A DNA stretch of 64,000 nucleotides from Vibrio mexicanus (GTDB taxonomy: Bacteria; Pseudomonadota; Gammaproteobacteria; Enterobacterales; Vibrionaceae): assembly GCF_001012815.1 (NCBI RefSeq), contig NZ_JYJP01000001.1, positions 1-64,000 on the forward strand. The letters run 5' to 3'. Each line of letters opens with the position of its first letter. Position 1 is the stretch's first letter. Shown here one piece after another: positions 38,757 through 49,027 of this stretch. The notes beneath the pieces are model-generated. The model saw only the letters and a list, made by a program, of their open reading frames with translations. It was not told the DNA's origin and made no database searches. The position numbers and the translations under genes are program-made.

Positions 38757-38788
38757 ATTTCTTAACCATCAATCAAAGGAAATGAGCT

Positions 38789-39721
38789 ATGACAACCACA
38801 GTGACTGATAGCCCAACAGAACGAACTGGCCCTCCCCAAAGTTTGAATCAACATCGCTTTGGAGTCATTTTGGCGCTAGTGGGCTGCCTACTCTTTTCGC
38901 TAAAGCCCGTTATGGTAAAGCTCGCTTATCAAGCCGGCGGCGATCCTGCCTCTATCATGTCACTGCGAGCTTTTAGCTCACTCCCTGCCTATTTAGCTAT
39001 CTTGATTTACCTTGCTAGAAGCGCAGAAAATCGAGCTAAGATACGCAGTAATGCTCTGCCTGCCATCGCTATCGGAGTACTCGGTTACTATGCAGCCAGC
39101 TACTTGGATATCGCAGCACTGGCGTTTATTTCTGCTCAACTGGAACGCCTTTTAATCTACTTGTTTCCAACCTTTGTGGTGTTAATTAGCTGGTTCATTT
39201 TCAAGCAGAAACCCAGTAAAAAAACCGTATTTGCTACAGCCATTGGCTATTTGGGAGTATCCATCATTGTGATGCACGACTTCTCGCAGCTTGGCAAAGA
39301 CATTTTAGTGGGTAGTGGACTCGCTGTGGCCTCAGCTCTTGCTTTTGCATTCTACTTAGTTTGGAGTAAACCGTTAATTAGTCGAATGGGAAGTCAGATT
39401 TTTACCAGCATAGGCATGGGAAGCGCAGGGGTTGCGATCCTAATTCACTTGCAAGTTTCAGGCGCTGTCATTTCAGATTGGAGTGCGGAGCTGGTCACCA
39501 TCGGAGTTTTACTCGGTATCTTTTGCACAGTGATTCCGTCTTACTTAATTTCAGCAGCGATGGCGCGGCTAACTCCCAGTGAACTGAGTCTATCAAGTAA
39601 CGTCGGCCCACTAATCACTGCTATATTCGCGGTGACGATACTGGATGAACCCTTTGGTATCTATCACATCATCGGTATGGTGTTGGTAATTTACTCCGTA
39701 TACAAAGTGAATCAGAAGTAG
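38789..39721 (+). CDS. EamA/DMT-family transporter
   Basis: 310 residues, about ten membrane helices in two EamA repeats, each ending in a motif like LVISWFIFKQKPSKK and ILDEPFGIYHIIGM. The first 25 residues are cytoplasmic. Likely an exporter of amino acids or metabolites; the upstream Leu-rich leader hints at branched-chain amino acids. AAAGGA lies before ATG 38789. Confidence 0.88.
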   Translation: MTTTVTDSPTERTGPPQSLNQHRFGVILALVGCLLFSLKPVMVKLAYQAGGDPASIMSLRAFSSLPAYLAILIYLARSAENRAKIRSNALPAIAIGVLGYYAASYLDIAALAFISAQLERLLIYLFPTFVVLISWFIFKQKPSKKTVFATAIGYLGVSIIVMHDFSQLGKDILVGSGLAVASALAFAFYLVWSKPLISRMGSQIFTSIGMGSAGVAILIHLQVSGAVISDWSAELVTIGVLLGIFCTVIPSYLISAAMARLTPSELSLSSNVGPLITAIFAVTILDEPFGIYHIIGMVLVIYSVYKVNQK

Positions 39722-39727
39722 TGAAAA

Positions 39728-39771
39728 AGCCCCTTGTTAGCCAATACCTTAAACATCGCTAACAAGGGGCT
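39728..39771 (-). terminator. Terminator of rhlE
   Basis: A 14-bp perfect stem AGCCCCTTGTTAGC / GCTAACAAGGGGCT with a 16-base loop; TTTTT follows on the minus strand. Between convergent genes. Confidence 0.8.
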
Positions 39772-39793
39772 CATCGATAAGATAAGTCAGTGG

Positions 39794-41191
39794 CTAAGCA
39801 GACTTGTTCGATTGCTTGCTCTGTTTGTTTGCCGGTCTGCGAGAGCGAGGCTTGTTTCCCTGAGATGACTTACCGTCGGCTCTGTGACGAGGGTTCTTAC
39901 TCTTTGGTTTATTGCCTCTCGCATTGTTGCCGCTGCGCTGACCATCTTTGTGTTCACATTTAGCGACTTCACCACCCTGTTGAGCTTTAGGCTTTCTTGG
40001 TTTCTTTGGTTTTTTCGGCTTAATTGGGCGAGTATCTAACTTCGACTCTGGAAGCTTGTGAACAGGTACAAATCCTTCAAGTTCAGTTCTTGGCAGCACT
40101 TTTTGAATCAAACGTTCAATGGCGAATAGCTCTTTAGCTTCATCGGCGCAAACCAATGAGTACGCTTTTCCAGACTCTCCCGCTCGGCCTGTGCGTCCAA
40201 TACGGTGAACATAGTCTTCTGCGACATGGGGTAAATCAAAGTTCACGACTTGCGGTAGCTGAGGGATGTCGAGGCCACGAGCCGCAATATCGGTAGCCAC
40301 CAGCACTCGAATCTCACCCGATTTAAACTGTTCTAACGCCTTAGTACGTGCGCCTTGGCTCTTATTACCGTGGATCGGCAGCGCTGTGATCTTTTCTGCT
40401 TCTAGGAAACGTGCCAATCGGTTCGCGCCATGTTTGGTCTTGCTAAATACCAACACTTGACGCCAGTCGCCCTCTTTGATCAAATTGGCAAGCAGCGGCG
40501 CTTTGCGTTTTTTATCCGAGCAATACACATGCTGCTCAACGGTTTTCGCAGTAGAATTCTTCGGTGTTACAGAGATTTCGATTGGATCGTTAACTAAACC
40601 TTTCGCTAACTGACGAATCTCATCTGAGAAAGTTGCAGAAAACAGTAAGTTCTGGCGACGCTTTGGTAGCAAATCAAGGATCTTTTTGATGTCGCGAATG
40701 AAACCCATGTCCAACATGCGGTCAGCTTCATCCAACACCAACACTTCCAGTTGGCTAAACTTAATCGCATTTTGCTGATACAAATCAAGCAGACGCCCCG
40801 GTGTTGCCACCAGTACATCACACCCTTGTCTGAGTTTCATCATTTGCGGATTGATCTTAACCCCGCCAAAAACGACTGCTGATTTCAGATCTAAGTAGCG
40901 TGAGTATTTCTCTACGTTATCTTGGATCTGAGCGGCGAGTTCACGCGTTGGCGTCAAGATAAGCGCTCGAGCATTGTTACCTTGCACTTTAGGGCCATTG
41001 GAAAGCAGCTCTAAAATTGGAAGCGTGAAACCCGCAGTTTTTCCTGTTCCTGTCTGGGCGGCAGCCATTACATCTTGGCCTTTCAATACCGCTGGTATTG
41101 CTTGGGCCTGAATAGGCGAAGGCGTTTGATAACCTTGCTCTTCAACAGCTTTTAAAATCGAATCAGACAGACCTAGGGAGGAAAAACTCAT
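39794..41191 (-). CDS. rhlE: DEAD-box ATP-dependent RNA helicase RhlE
   Basis: 465 residues. Q motif SPIQAQAIP, Walker [24 protein letters not shown], and RGLDIP with HRIGRTGR in domain 2. The last 90 residues are a basic KPKKPRKPK and Asn/Ser/Lys tail that binds RNA. The N-terminus [21 protein letters not shown] matches RhlE. Acts in rRNA and mRNA remodelling. Stands alone before a strong terminator. Confidence 0.92.
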   Translation of the reverse strand: MSFSSLGLSDSILKAVEEQGYQTPSPIQAQAIPAVLKGQDVMAAAQTGTGKTAGFTLPILELLSNGPKVQGNNARALILTPTRELAAQIQDNVEKYSRYLDLKSAVVFGGVKINPQMMKLRQGCDVLVATPGRLLDLYQQNAIKFSQLEVLVLDEADRMLDMGFIRDIKKILDLLPKRRQNLLFSATFSDEIRQLAKGLVNDPIEISVTPKNSTAKTVEQHVYCSDKKRKAPLLANLIKEGDWRQVLVFSKTKHGANRLARFLEAEKITALPIHGNKSQGARTKALEQFKSGEIRVLVATDIAARGLDIPQLPQVVNFDLPHVAEDYVHRIGRTGRAGESGKAYSLVCADEAKELFAIERLIQKVLPRTELEGFVPVHKLPESKLDTRPIKPKKPKKPRKPKAQQGGEVAKCEHKDGQRSGNNARGNKPKSKNPRHRADGKSSQGNKPRSRRPANKQSKQSNKSA

Positions 41192-41290
41192 ACAGTTCTC
41201 TTAATTTAGTAGGGTAAAGCAGCACCATCTCTGAGCAGCTTGCAAAGGTGCGCTATTCTGGGGGTTTTACTCAGGAACTGCAACTACATC

Positions 41291-42663
41291 TTAATTGAGT
41301 GTATCGATTTGCTGACGATTCTTCTCAGCGTACATACGTTGATCCGCTCTCTTCAAAAGATGATCGATGGTTTCATAGTGCCCATCATACAAGGCGTAAC
41401 CAATACTCGCATTAATATTAATCAGATGTTCTTCATAGATCACAGGGGTTTGGCGAATGGCCTTTTGAAGCTCAATACTGATGACATCAATATCTTCCGT
41501 ATTTGAAATTCGATAAAGAATGATCAAAAACTCATCGCCTCCGACTCTTGCCACTAAGTCTGAACTTCTCAACACGCTGCTAATCCTCTCCGCGCAAGCA
41601 ATCAGTACTTTATCCCCGGCCGCATGACCAAAGGTATCATTAATGGATTTAAATTTATCTAAATCGATGTTCATTACCGCGAAGTTTTCTTCAAGGTCTT
41701 TTTCCGACACTGAATCAAAATGGTGCTGTAACGAGTACATAAAGTATCGACGGTTTGGTAATCCCGTCAGCTCATCGTGCAATGCCTTTTCGTTGGCGGC
41801 GCAATACAACCGATAAATGATGACAAACGCTACGCACAGAAAAATTAGAACCGGATAGCCGACAATCCTCGGCGAGTTGACCCGATACCATGGCTGATTT
41901 TTTAATAGATCTTCGTTTTCAGAAGCTGATATTTGCCAACTACCATGAGGAAAATGCACAGTTTCACTGACGAAACTGTTATCAAACGATTCTTGGGAGC
42001 CATAAAACTGGGCCCCCTCACTGCCAGAACTATTAAGGCCACGTATACCTACGCTGTAATTATGAGCGTAAGTTTCTAAACCGGAATCAATCAGTAAAGA
42101 ATCAAAATCGATCACGACACTTACTACCCCCAATATTGATTGTAAAAAGGAGGATCTAAAAAAATTGGAATGCGCGCGACCAACGCCTGCCCACCTTGAA
42201 CGAGTTCGATGGGACCTGCAATGAAAATTTCCCTAAGCTCTCTAGCCAGCTTCACCGATTCCCATTGCTCTGGAATCGTGCGGTAGTCTAAGCCAAGTGC
42301 GGCCTCGTTTCCTGGAAAAGGATAGATATATTCAATGACATCGTCTGGGGCGAGACCAATGATACGAATGTGTCGCCCTTCCAAAATAATATTGGATGCA
42401 ATAGCTTCCCAGTTGCGGATGTTCTCTATGGGGTTAAGCGTGACGATCGTAGAGAGGCTGTGCGCCACATAAATGTCAGACACAACGGCAGCTTCGAGTT
42501 CTGATCGAATCACTGAAAGCTCTTCTTTCGCTCGAGTCTGTAAACCATCTGCAATGAAACTTTTGTGACTATAATCAACGTACTCTATTAAGGTGATTGA
42601 GATAGAAATAAAAAGAATGATCAATGCATAGGACAGCCGTCTCCAGCTTTGCCGTTCATCCAT
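41291..42663 (-). CDS. CHASE-like sensor diguanylate cyclase, frameshifted
   Basis: Two frames: residues 1-180 hold an N-terminal helix and a periplasmic sensor ending FLDPPFYNQYWG; the second resumes VVSVVIDFDSLLIDSG, a helix (YPVLIFLCVAFVIIYRLY) and a GGDEF domain with ARVGGDEFLIIL. One base is missing from the G run at 42127-42131. Joined length about 457. The two-half periplasmic domain suits a CHASE fold. GGDEF is intact, so active if the join is real. Confidence 0.88.
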
Positions 42664-42979
42664 TCATGGCCTCTTGTATAGTCAATATTGAGCGCTTTCC
42701 GCCTTTTTAAGCCTAGATCACCTAACCAACTAACATTGTCGCTACTTATAATTGTATCTTTTACTATAGTTAGGATTTGGACAAACCACGTCTATACAAG
42801 CACATCATAAACACATTTTTTACCTTTAACAGAGCGTTACTTCTCTTTAATTGATAGAAATCCTAATATTGAACCTAAGTACTTGAAGACCTAAAAATTC
42901 AGTACTGCTAACAATCTACTGACGTGAAGTTCGTAAAATGGCTTATGATTTAACGCTACATTAATCGCTAGGATGCACA
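42664..42979. other. Intergenic spacer
   Basis: 316 bases, AT-rich, between divergent genes. It should contain both promoters, but I see no convincing repeat, operator or small gene. Confidence 0.5.
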
Positions 42980-44122
42980 ATGTTGGGTAACAATAATCTT
43001 CAATTTAGCCAATCAGATAATACAGACCAGATTAACAAACGCCTCATGAACAGATGGCCGATTATTCTGCTAACAATGACTGTTTGCTTGCCATCTTTCG
43101 CCAACCCAGTCTCCAAAAATACGCTCACATATGAAGAGTCAGCCCAACAAATCAAAACCACTTATGAGCAAGTCCTATACACGCTTCCAGCTTTCAAAGC
43201 AGGTCACTATGGATTGCGTATGTACCGCCAAACGCTAGATAGTAAATACAGCGCTGCTATTTGGAGTGATATGGCAAGGGTGGCAAGTAAGCTTAATCAG
43301 TTTGCACACCAAGTTCATACTCCGGAAGAAATCATTTTGTATTCAGAAAATCGACTTCTCAGCTATGCAGACGAGACGGATGAGCGAAGTGTACGACGTT
43401 ACAACATTACTAAGCACCACCCTGAGTACTTGTATTTAGGGGTTGACCTTCTTGGCTCTATGGCGCGAGCCGATGAGTATGGACTAAAACACCCAGGCGA
43501 TGAGAAGCTAAGAGAAATACTGCGTCGATATGATTTCAAAGTATACGTGACTAACGAGTCCATGATCACCGCATGGGCCGCCCAGCTGGCCAATCAAGTG
43601 TATTGGTTAAGACAACTGGGTGAGCAAGATGTTGTGGATGAGTTCATTCATCATTTCCGCCTTGCCTACCCTGATGCCAAAGACTCTGCTCTCTCAACTC
43701 AGCAGTTCGGTAACAAGCTGTATGGCATGACACATATTATTTTCGGCGATTCGCAGTACTACCAATATGCCGTCAGCGAGGAAGAACATCAGTGGATCTA
43801 TGATTACTTTCGCGCCAATATTGACACGATCTTAATCAGAGCCAAAGAAGACATCTTGGCTGAAGTCGGCATTGCTTTCCTACTCGCGGGATTAGATGAC
43901 GACCCCGTTGTCGAAAAGATTCGCCAAGCGATTCAAAAATCCATCGACGCAGAACAGAAGATGATCCCGTCCATTACTGGCGATTTCAATATCGCCTACG
44001 GTGAGCATCGTAATGTTTTAGCCATCATGCTACTCGACTGGCAAGGTGTTAACGCCGCTCCAAAATTCTCGACTCACAAAAAAGTGTTTAGTTCTTTGCC
44101 CTATGGATTGACGGCCAAGTAA
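42980..44122 (+). CDS. DUF3541 family periplasmic protein
   Basis: 380 residues. AGGA before ATG 42980 favours this start; an inner ATG at 43046 (MNRWPIILLTMTVCLPSFA) gives a signal peptide without the 22-residue lead. Rich in helices with repeated Tyr and His (KHHPEYLYLG, SQYYQYAVSEEEH). The family is known mostly from Vibrio and has no assigned role. Upstream of norR by 95 bp on the same strand. Confidence 0.75.
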   Translation: MLGNNNLQFSQSDNTDQINKRLMNRWPIILLTMTVCLPSFANPVSKNTLTYEESAQQIKTTYEQVLYTLPAFKAGHYGLRMYRQTLDSKYSAAIWSDMARVASKLNQFAHQVHTPEEIILYSENRLLSYADETDERSVRRYNITKHHPEYLYLGVDLLGSMARADEYGLKHPGDEKLREILRRYDFKVYVTNESMITAWAAQLANQVYWLRQLGEQDVVDEFIHHFRLAYPDAKDSALSTQQFGNKLYGMTHIIFGDSQYYQYAVSEEEHQWIYDYFRANIDTILIRAKEDILAEVGIAFLLAGLDDDPVVEKIRQAIQKSIDAEQKMIPSITGDFNIAYGEHRNVLAIMLLDWQGVNAAPKFSTHKKVFSSLPYGLTAK

Positions 44123-44166
44123 ACCTCTCTAGTATGAGTTAATCTAGATACCTATCGCCAGTCTGT

Positions 44167-44197
44167 GTCATACTGACTTTCACTCAGTCAATATGAC
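44167..44197. promoter_or_regulatory. Two NorR-type operator sites
   Basis: GTCATACTGAC (44167-44177) and GTCAATATGAC (44187-44197) both fit GT-N7-AC with the fuller GTCA-N3-TGAC form, centres 20 bp apart, only 20 bp before the norR start. NorR binds such sites in E. coli. Here they probably cause autoregulation. Confidence 0.6.
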
Positions 44198-44217
44198 ACA
44201 CTGATTTGGGATAACAC

Positions 44218-45795
44218 ATGCAAGAGCTTTCTATTTCCACCCTCGTTGATATGACGATCGGCCTTGCCCAAGGCAAAAATGATCAAGAACGCTTCGATAA
44301 ACTGCTCGACGCCATTCGAAAAACCATTCAATGTGATTGCATTGCCTTGATGTCATTGCAAAACGGTATCCTGACGCCGCTTGCCATGCAAGGGCTCACC
44401 AAAGATACCATGGGTAGACGCTTCAAGGTTTCGGACCACCCTAGGTTTGAGCAAATCTGCCAATCTGCCCGTGCTATTCGGTTTGACTCTGATAGCCCAC
44501 TTCCCGACCCATTTGATGGTTTATTGATAGACCATGATGGCGATCTCCCTATGCATGCTTGCATGGGAATCCCTCTTATATTTGGTGACTCGTTACTGGG
44601 CGTTCTCACCCTAGACAGCCTTATGCCAAACGTGTTCGATAATATCTCGCCTCGCAGTTTAGAAGCGCTTTCAGCCCTTGCCGCCTCTACATTGAAAATG
44701 GCTTTGACCGTGTCAAAACTTGAACTCAAAGCTCAGCAATCGGAGCAGCGTATTGAAGAGCTCAACACGGAAGCTTGGGAGCGAGACGGCAGCAATATGA
44801 TTGGCTCAAGTGAGATTATGCAAAGCCTCAATACCGACATTCAGGTCGTTGCCCCCTCGCATTTCAATATCCTGATTCTCGGCGAAACAGGGGTAGGAAA
44901 AGAGCTTGTCGCCCGCTCCATCCACCACCAATCCGATCGAAAGAAGCAACCTCTCATCTATGTAAACTGCGCCGCGATTCCAGAAAACTTGGTGGAAAGT
45001 GAACTGTTTGGCCATAAAAAAGGCGCATTCACCGGCGCAGATGCTTCCCGCTTAGGTAAGTTTGCCCTTGCCAATGGCGGGACCCTGTTTCTAGATGAAA
45101 TCGGCGAGCTGCCACTCAGCGCACAAAGCAAAATACTGCGAGCGTTACAGAGCAATGAAATACAGCCCGTGGGCCAAAATCATGTCGAAGTCATCGACGT
45201 GCGTGTGCTTGCTGCAACTAACCGAGACTTAGCAGTAGAAGTGAAAGAAGGACGCTTTAGAGCAGATTTATTCCATCGATTAAGTGTTTATCCTCTCACC
45301 GTTCCACCACTTCGCCAGCGCGAGGGCGACGTGACGATTTTAGCGGGCTTCTTTTTGGAGCAAGCAAGAAGAAAACTGGGGATCCGAAACATTAAATGGG
45401 AAGCAGAAGCGCTGGATACTCTCTCTATCTATCAATGGCCTGGGAACGTTCGAGAACTCGAACATGTTGTCAACCGGGCCGCATTGAAAGCCAGAGCCAA
45501 ATTTGGCTCGAATGCCATCGTTTCTGTCGGTAAAAACGACCTTGCCCTACTTGATGTACAAACTGGTAGCTCTGAATCGCAAACCACTCAAAGTACAGGA
45601 GCGGATGAAGTAAACACTGTCACGCTGAAACAAGCGACCGACGCCTTTCAGCGCAAGACCGTCATTAACGCCTTAGAATCAGCAGACTTCAATTGGGCTA
45701 AGGCAGCAAGAAAGCTAAGCGTTGACCGAGCAAACCTAATTCGGCTAGCTAAGAGATTAGGTATCCAAGTGACAAAAAAGCATCGTATTGAGTAA
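44218..45795 (+). CDS. norR: Nitric-oxide-responsive sigma-54 activator NorR
   Basis: 525 residues. GAF domain with the iron ligand pattern HPR, DSDSPLPDPFDG, HACMG and LTLD kept, so NO sensing is likely. AAA+ domain with GETGVGKE, the sigma-54 contact GAFTGA and FLDEIGEL. C-terminal Fis-type helix-turn-helix NWAKAARKLSVDRANLIRLAKRLG. No norVW, hmp or nnrS is adjacent, so its targets lie elsewhere; own operator pair lies just upstream. Confidence 0.92.
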   Translation: MQELSISTLVDMTIGLAQGKNDQERFDKLLDAIRKTIQCDCIALMSLQNGILTPLAMQGLTKDTMGRRFKVSDHPRFEQICQSARAIRFDSDSPLPDPFDGLLIDHDGDLPMHACMGIPLIFGDSLLGVLTLDSLMPNVFDNISPRSLEALSALAASTLKMALTVSKLELKAQQSEQRIEELNTEAWERDGSNMIGSSEIMQSLNTDIQVVAPSHFNILILGETGVGKELVARSIHHQSDRKKQPLIYVNCAAIPENLVESELFGHKKGAFTGADASRLGKFALANGGTLFLDEIGELPLSAQSKILRALQSNEIQPVGQNHVEVIDVRVLAATNRDLAVEVKEGRFRADLFHRLSVYPLTVPPLRQREGDVTILAGFFLEQARRKLGIRNIKWEAEALDTLSIYQWPGNVRELEHVVNRAALKARAKFGSNAIVSVGKNDLALLDVQTGSSESQTTQSTGADEVNTVTLKQATDAFQRKTVINALESADFNWAKAARKLSVDRANLIRLAKRLGIQVTKKHRIE

Positions 45796-45880
45796 CGTCT
45801 GGCAATATTCAATCGAAGTTTTGACCTCTTGCATTGAATCGCTACAATGCTGCAACAAATACTAATAAAGAGAGAAAGTC

Positions 45881-46240
45881 ATGACCGTTATTCGTTGGAT
45901 ACTCGGAAAAATCATTTTACTGCTGAATGCAGTATTTTCACCGCGTGGAATCAAACGCACCCAAGAGCAACAAGCATCAGTGGATACTAAAGCTCAGTCT
46001 CTTGCCCTTTATCAGTTCGAAGCATGCCCTTTCTGCGTAAAGGTTCGCCGAGCAATGAAACGCCAATCGGTACAGATTGAGCTTAAAGATGCCAAGAGTA
46101 ACCCACAGCATAGGCAAGAGCTAGAGCAAGGTGGCGGTCGAGTAAAAGTCCCTTGCCTACGAATAGAACGCAATGGTGAAATCGAGTGGATGTATGAGTC
46201 TTCTGATATTGTGAACTACTTGGAAAAAGAGTTCGCCTAA
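45881..46240 (+). CDS. Membrane-anchored glutaredoxin-like protein
   Basis: 119 residues. N-terminal hydrophobic segment IRWILGKIILLLNAVF anchors a glutaredoxin fold with CPFC at 49-52, KVPCLRI cis-Pro and a final SSDIVNYLEKEF helix. Probably faces the cytoplasm. Role not known. A terminator follows. Confidence 0.85.
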   Translation: MTVIRWILGKIILLLNAVFSPRGIKRTQEQQASVDTKAQSLALYQFEACPFCVKVRRAMKRQSVQIELKDAKSNPQHRQELEQGGGRVKVPCLRIERNGEIEWMYESSDIVNYLEKEFA

Positions 46241-46261
46241 AACGCCAAAAATTAGAATGTA

Positions 46262-46285
46262 AAAAGGGAGCGAGTGCTCCCTTTT
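46262..46285. terminator. Bidirectional terminator
   Basis: Stem AAAAGGGAGC / GCTCCCTTTT with a GAGT loop, flanked by A and T runs, between the glutaredoxin and csgG, which are convergent. Confidence 0.83.
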
Positions 46286-46309
46286 CTATTTCAATGGTGA
46301 TACGACTAA

Positions 46310-47152
46310 CTAAAGAATCACTTGAGTTTGAGCGGCATAGCGCTCAATAACATCAAAGCCTTCACCTTCAGTCGCCGCTGGCTGCCACATACCACGTTCC
46401 ATACCTTTCACCACTAAATGGATGACGGCGGCATCAATCGCAGACATTACGGCAATATTGACGGGTTCATTGTTCGAATACCCCATTTCGATTTCGAGTA
46501 GATCTTTGTAATCAACAAAGCGAAACGCACCAGCACTGATTTGGTGAGAGAAAATCGTTTTACTTGTGGTGATACTCAATAAAATCTGTCCTGTTCGTAC
46601 ATTCACCGCACGCAGGTTAACCGTGACTTGATCAGCCCGATACTCACCCGACGAACCAACCCCCAAGTAACGTGCACCTAAGCCGCCCGTTCGAATATTC
46701 GAATCGTAAGCAATAATGCCGCCCTCAATCACAACGTTTGCTGAGCTAAGTGAAGAAAGGTCATCACCATGATTCGACGCACCTTCACCTTTCTTCTGTG
46801 CAGCGCGAATAATCTTACGCTCTGTAAGTAGATTCTGAAGACCTTCTCGCTCAAGTGGAATAAACCATCTTGAATCAAGCAGTGATGTGGTTAGCAAGGC
46901 TGTACCACCCTGAGGGACCGCGGTAGAGAAGTTACTGTTCGGTTGTGCTTTATACTGACCTGTTTGGTCACGAAAGTCATACACCGATACCAAAATCTTT
47001 CCTTTTGGCTCCGGTAATCTAACCAAATCTTGATAAGTTGCACCACGTGGCATCAAAGTGGGAGCTGAATCCGCTTCAGGGATCCCCATTGAGTTTGAGC
47101 ATCCGGTCATGACCAAAACTAGGATGCAGGAAATTATGAGCTTCATGTTCAT
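46310..47152 (-). CDS. csgG: Curli secretion channel CsgG
   Basis: Outer-membrane lipoprotein that forms the nonameric channel for curlins. Lipobox MTGC at residue 18. Conserved RLPEPKGKILVSVYDFRDQTGQYK and TALLTTSLLDSRWFIPLEREGLQNLLTERKI blocks (in pieces). 280 residues, near the E. coli length. Last gene of the csgEFG operon, 11 bp after csgF. Confidence 0.95.
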   Translation of the reverse strand: MNMKLIISCILVLVMTGCSNSMGIPEADSAPTLMPRGATYQDLVRLPEPKGKILVSVYDFRDQTGQYKAQPNSNFSTAVPQGGTALLTTSLLDSRWFIPLEREGLQNLLTERKIIRAAQKKGEGASNHGDDLSSLSSANVVIEGGIIAYDSNIRTGGLGARYLGVGSSGEYRADQVTVNLRAVNVRTGQILLSITTSKTIFSHQISAGAFRFVDYKDLLEIEMGYSNNEPVNIAVMSAIDAAVIHLVVKGMERGMWQPAATEGEGFDVIERYAAQTQVIL

Positions 47153-47163
47153 TCCTTTCTACC

Positions 47164-47571
47164 CTATTGGTCTGGTTGCAAGCCAGCAACTTGGATTTCT
47201 GTCGATTCACCGGAGATCTTGTCTACAATCTGAACCGTCAAGTTGCCATCGTTATCCACCACATTAAGGAAGAAGTCATCCGTTTCCAAATGGCCTGTAT
47301 TTCCATTGCCGATGTCAGACAACAGCTGGCTAATCAGACGAGACTCCAAGCTGTTTGTTAGCCTGTCTAAAGCCGATTCACTTTCGAAGTCCAACTCATC
47401 TTCTGGCGGTTTATAATCATTGATAGCATTCGCCACACCAAACAGGTGAGAGCTATTAAGCGCGTTGCCTCCAAAGCTAGGATTTACGGGTTTATAAACG
47501 AGCTCAGAAGCCAAACTTGACTGCGAAACCACTATCCCTGCCACTAAGAAAAGACCTGCTTTCCATTTCAT
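47164..47571 (-). CDS. csgF: Curli assembly factor CsgF
   Basis: About 135 residues with signal peptide MKWKAGLFLVAGIVVSQSSLA and the conserved start SELVYKPVNPSFGGNALNS that plugs into CsgG. It caps the channel at the surface and helps CsgB nucleate fibres. ATG 47571 fits the signal peptide; the ORF extends further upstream to 47607. Between csgE and csgG. Confidence 0.93.
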   Translation of the reverse strand: MKWKAGLFLVAGIVVSQSSLASELVYKPVNPSFGGNALNSSHLFGVANAINDYKPPEDELDFESESALDRLTNSLESRLISQLLSDIGNGNTGHLETDDFFLNVVDNDGNLTVQIVDKISGESTEIQVAGLQPDQ

Positions 47572-47581
47572 ACCAATCCCT

Positions 47582-47986
47582 CTAAAACTCATCTCGTTCC
47601 AAGTCAAATGTATCCATAAAAGCTCTTTCCGCTTCCCAACGTACTAAATAGGAATTCATTACCCCCAAGGCCTCTTTCGCTTTATCTTGAGCTTGCCTTC
47701 TGCCGGGAGATAACGCTGTTCGATACAGCACTCGTTGTCGGTGAGAAACAGCGATAATGCTGCCTGACAACGCCGTTGGACGCTCTTTTACCGTAAAGTT
47801 CTCTTGCAATGATTCATGCTGTTCATTCATCAACTGAGAAAAAAAGAAGTAAAAATCTTCGCCTAAACGAGTCACTGTCCTATCGATAATCAGTCCCCCG
47901 ACTTCTTCTTCAAGGAGACTGTCATCTGCGTTACTGGATAGAGCAAGTGAAGGTAAAAAGACCAATATCAAAAGCAAAACTCTCAT
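47582..47986 (-). CDS. csgE: Curli assembly chaperone CsgE
   Basis: 134 residues, signal peptide cleaved near LALS-SNADD. Domain GLIIDRTVTRLGEDFYFFFSQ and ERPTALSGSIIAVSHRQRVLYRTALSPGRR (in pieces) is typical. Periplasmic adaptor that directs curlin to CsgG. First gene of the operon, divergent from csgB. Confidence 0.93.
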   Translation of the reverse strand: MRVLLLILVFLPSLALSSNADDSLLEEEVGGLIIDRTVTRLGEDFYFFFSQLMNEQHESLQENFTVKERPTALSGSIIAVSHRQRVLYRTALSPGRRQAQDKAKEALGVMNSYLVRWEAERAFMDTFDLERDEF

Positions 47987-48330
47987 GACTTTCTACCTCG
48001 ATTTGCAAGTCCAGCTGAAACTAGCTAGGAGAATACGTTTCTTAAAGCCAAGTTTATTTCCACAAATAAACTCAACTCGAATATGCAGGTTGGAATACTA
48101 CGCTCTAGACCATCTCAAAACTGAGACGGCATTTTCTATTTAGCCATCGACAATCATATTAATAGAAAAATAATTAATAATAACTAGACCTATTTTAGGT
48201 TCCATAGTTCTTAAGTTTATATGTAACAAAAATCCTCAACCATTAATCTATTTTTTTAACATGCATTTTACAGGGTAAGTTTATTGTCTATTTATCTCAG
48301 TAAAACATAATAAGTCCCAAGTCATCGGCA
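47987..48330. other. Divergent csgE/csgB promoter region
   Basis: 344 AT-rich bases. It must drive both curli operons. No csgD gene lies in the window and I could not pick a safe CsgD or other operator. Confidence 0.5.
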
Positions 48331-48975
48331 ATGAGTTTAATAGTCATGGAAAGGGAAATATTAAAACTGATAAAGCAATTAGGGGCTGCAACACTCATAT
48401 GTGTTGCACCTACTGCCTTCGCTTCTGTCAATTACTCTATCGACTCCCCTTCACAGCTTGGGAGCTTTTTTGACGGTTCTCTTGTATACGATGAACTCGA
48501 GAGCCTCAACACATCTGCCAACAACCACGCCGAAGTCGAACTCAACAACACCAATAACTCTAGCGTTAAGGTTATTCAATATAGTTACGGTTTTGGCACT
48601 AACAAAGCCAAGGTCATTCAAGATCAATCTTCAAACAGTGCAGCTTCTGTTGTTCAGTATGGCTATGACAATTTGGCATTGGTTAAACAAACCAACGGAA
48701 CAGAAAATATCGCCGAGCTTACCCAGATTGGTCATGACAATACAGGTTATATCGAGCAAAACGGAAGTTATAACGAAGCTAATTTAATTCAATGCAACCA
48801 CATTATATGTAGCGGAAGTTACGGTGGTAGTGAAATTAGTATTATTCAAAACAATGACGGAAATTATGCCCGGGTGGTGGATACAACTAATGCCAGCTAC
48901 GGCATAGAACAAAGTGGGGGCGATAATATAACCCTCATTAATCATATGAATCGCAGTATTTACGTTAAACAGTGA
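48331..48975 (+). CDS. csgB: Minor curlin CsgB (nucleator)
   Basis: 214 residues with signal peptide (cleavage near AFA-SVNYS) and about five imperfect curlin repeats of form N-x-A-x-V-x-Q, such as NKAKVIQ, NSAASVVQ and NIAELTQ. An unusual CNHIIC pair lies in the fourth repeat. Ends in SIYVKQ. ATGs at 48331 and 48346 are both possible, neither with a good ribosome site. Precedes csgA by 52 bp. Confidence 0.88.
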   Translation: MSLIVMEREILKLIKQLGAATLICVAPTAFASVNYSIDSPSQLGSFFDGSLVYDELESLNTSANNHAEVELNNTNNSSVKVIQYSYGFGTNKAKVIQDQSSNSAASVVQYGYDNLALVKQTNGTENIAELTQIGHDNTGYIEQNGSYNEANLIQCNHIICSGSYGGSEISIIQNNDGNYARVVDTTNASYGIEQSGGDNITLINHMNRSIYVKQ

Positions 48976-49027
48976 ACGTTTACGTAAAGGATATTAATAA
49001 AATAACGGATAAAACAAGGATCTATTC

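Noticed and set aside
40606..40821. A 71-codon ORF within rhlE
   Set aside because: Frame shadow of a conserved helicase gene.
44123..44217. A sigma-54 promoter next to the NorR sites
   Set aside because: No GG-N10-GC -24/-12 pair was seen nearby; the sites are more likely autoregulatory.
48401..48787. A 128-codon ORF inside csgB
   Set aside because: Alternate-frame shadow of the curlin repeats; Thr- and Leu-rich with no recognisable domain.
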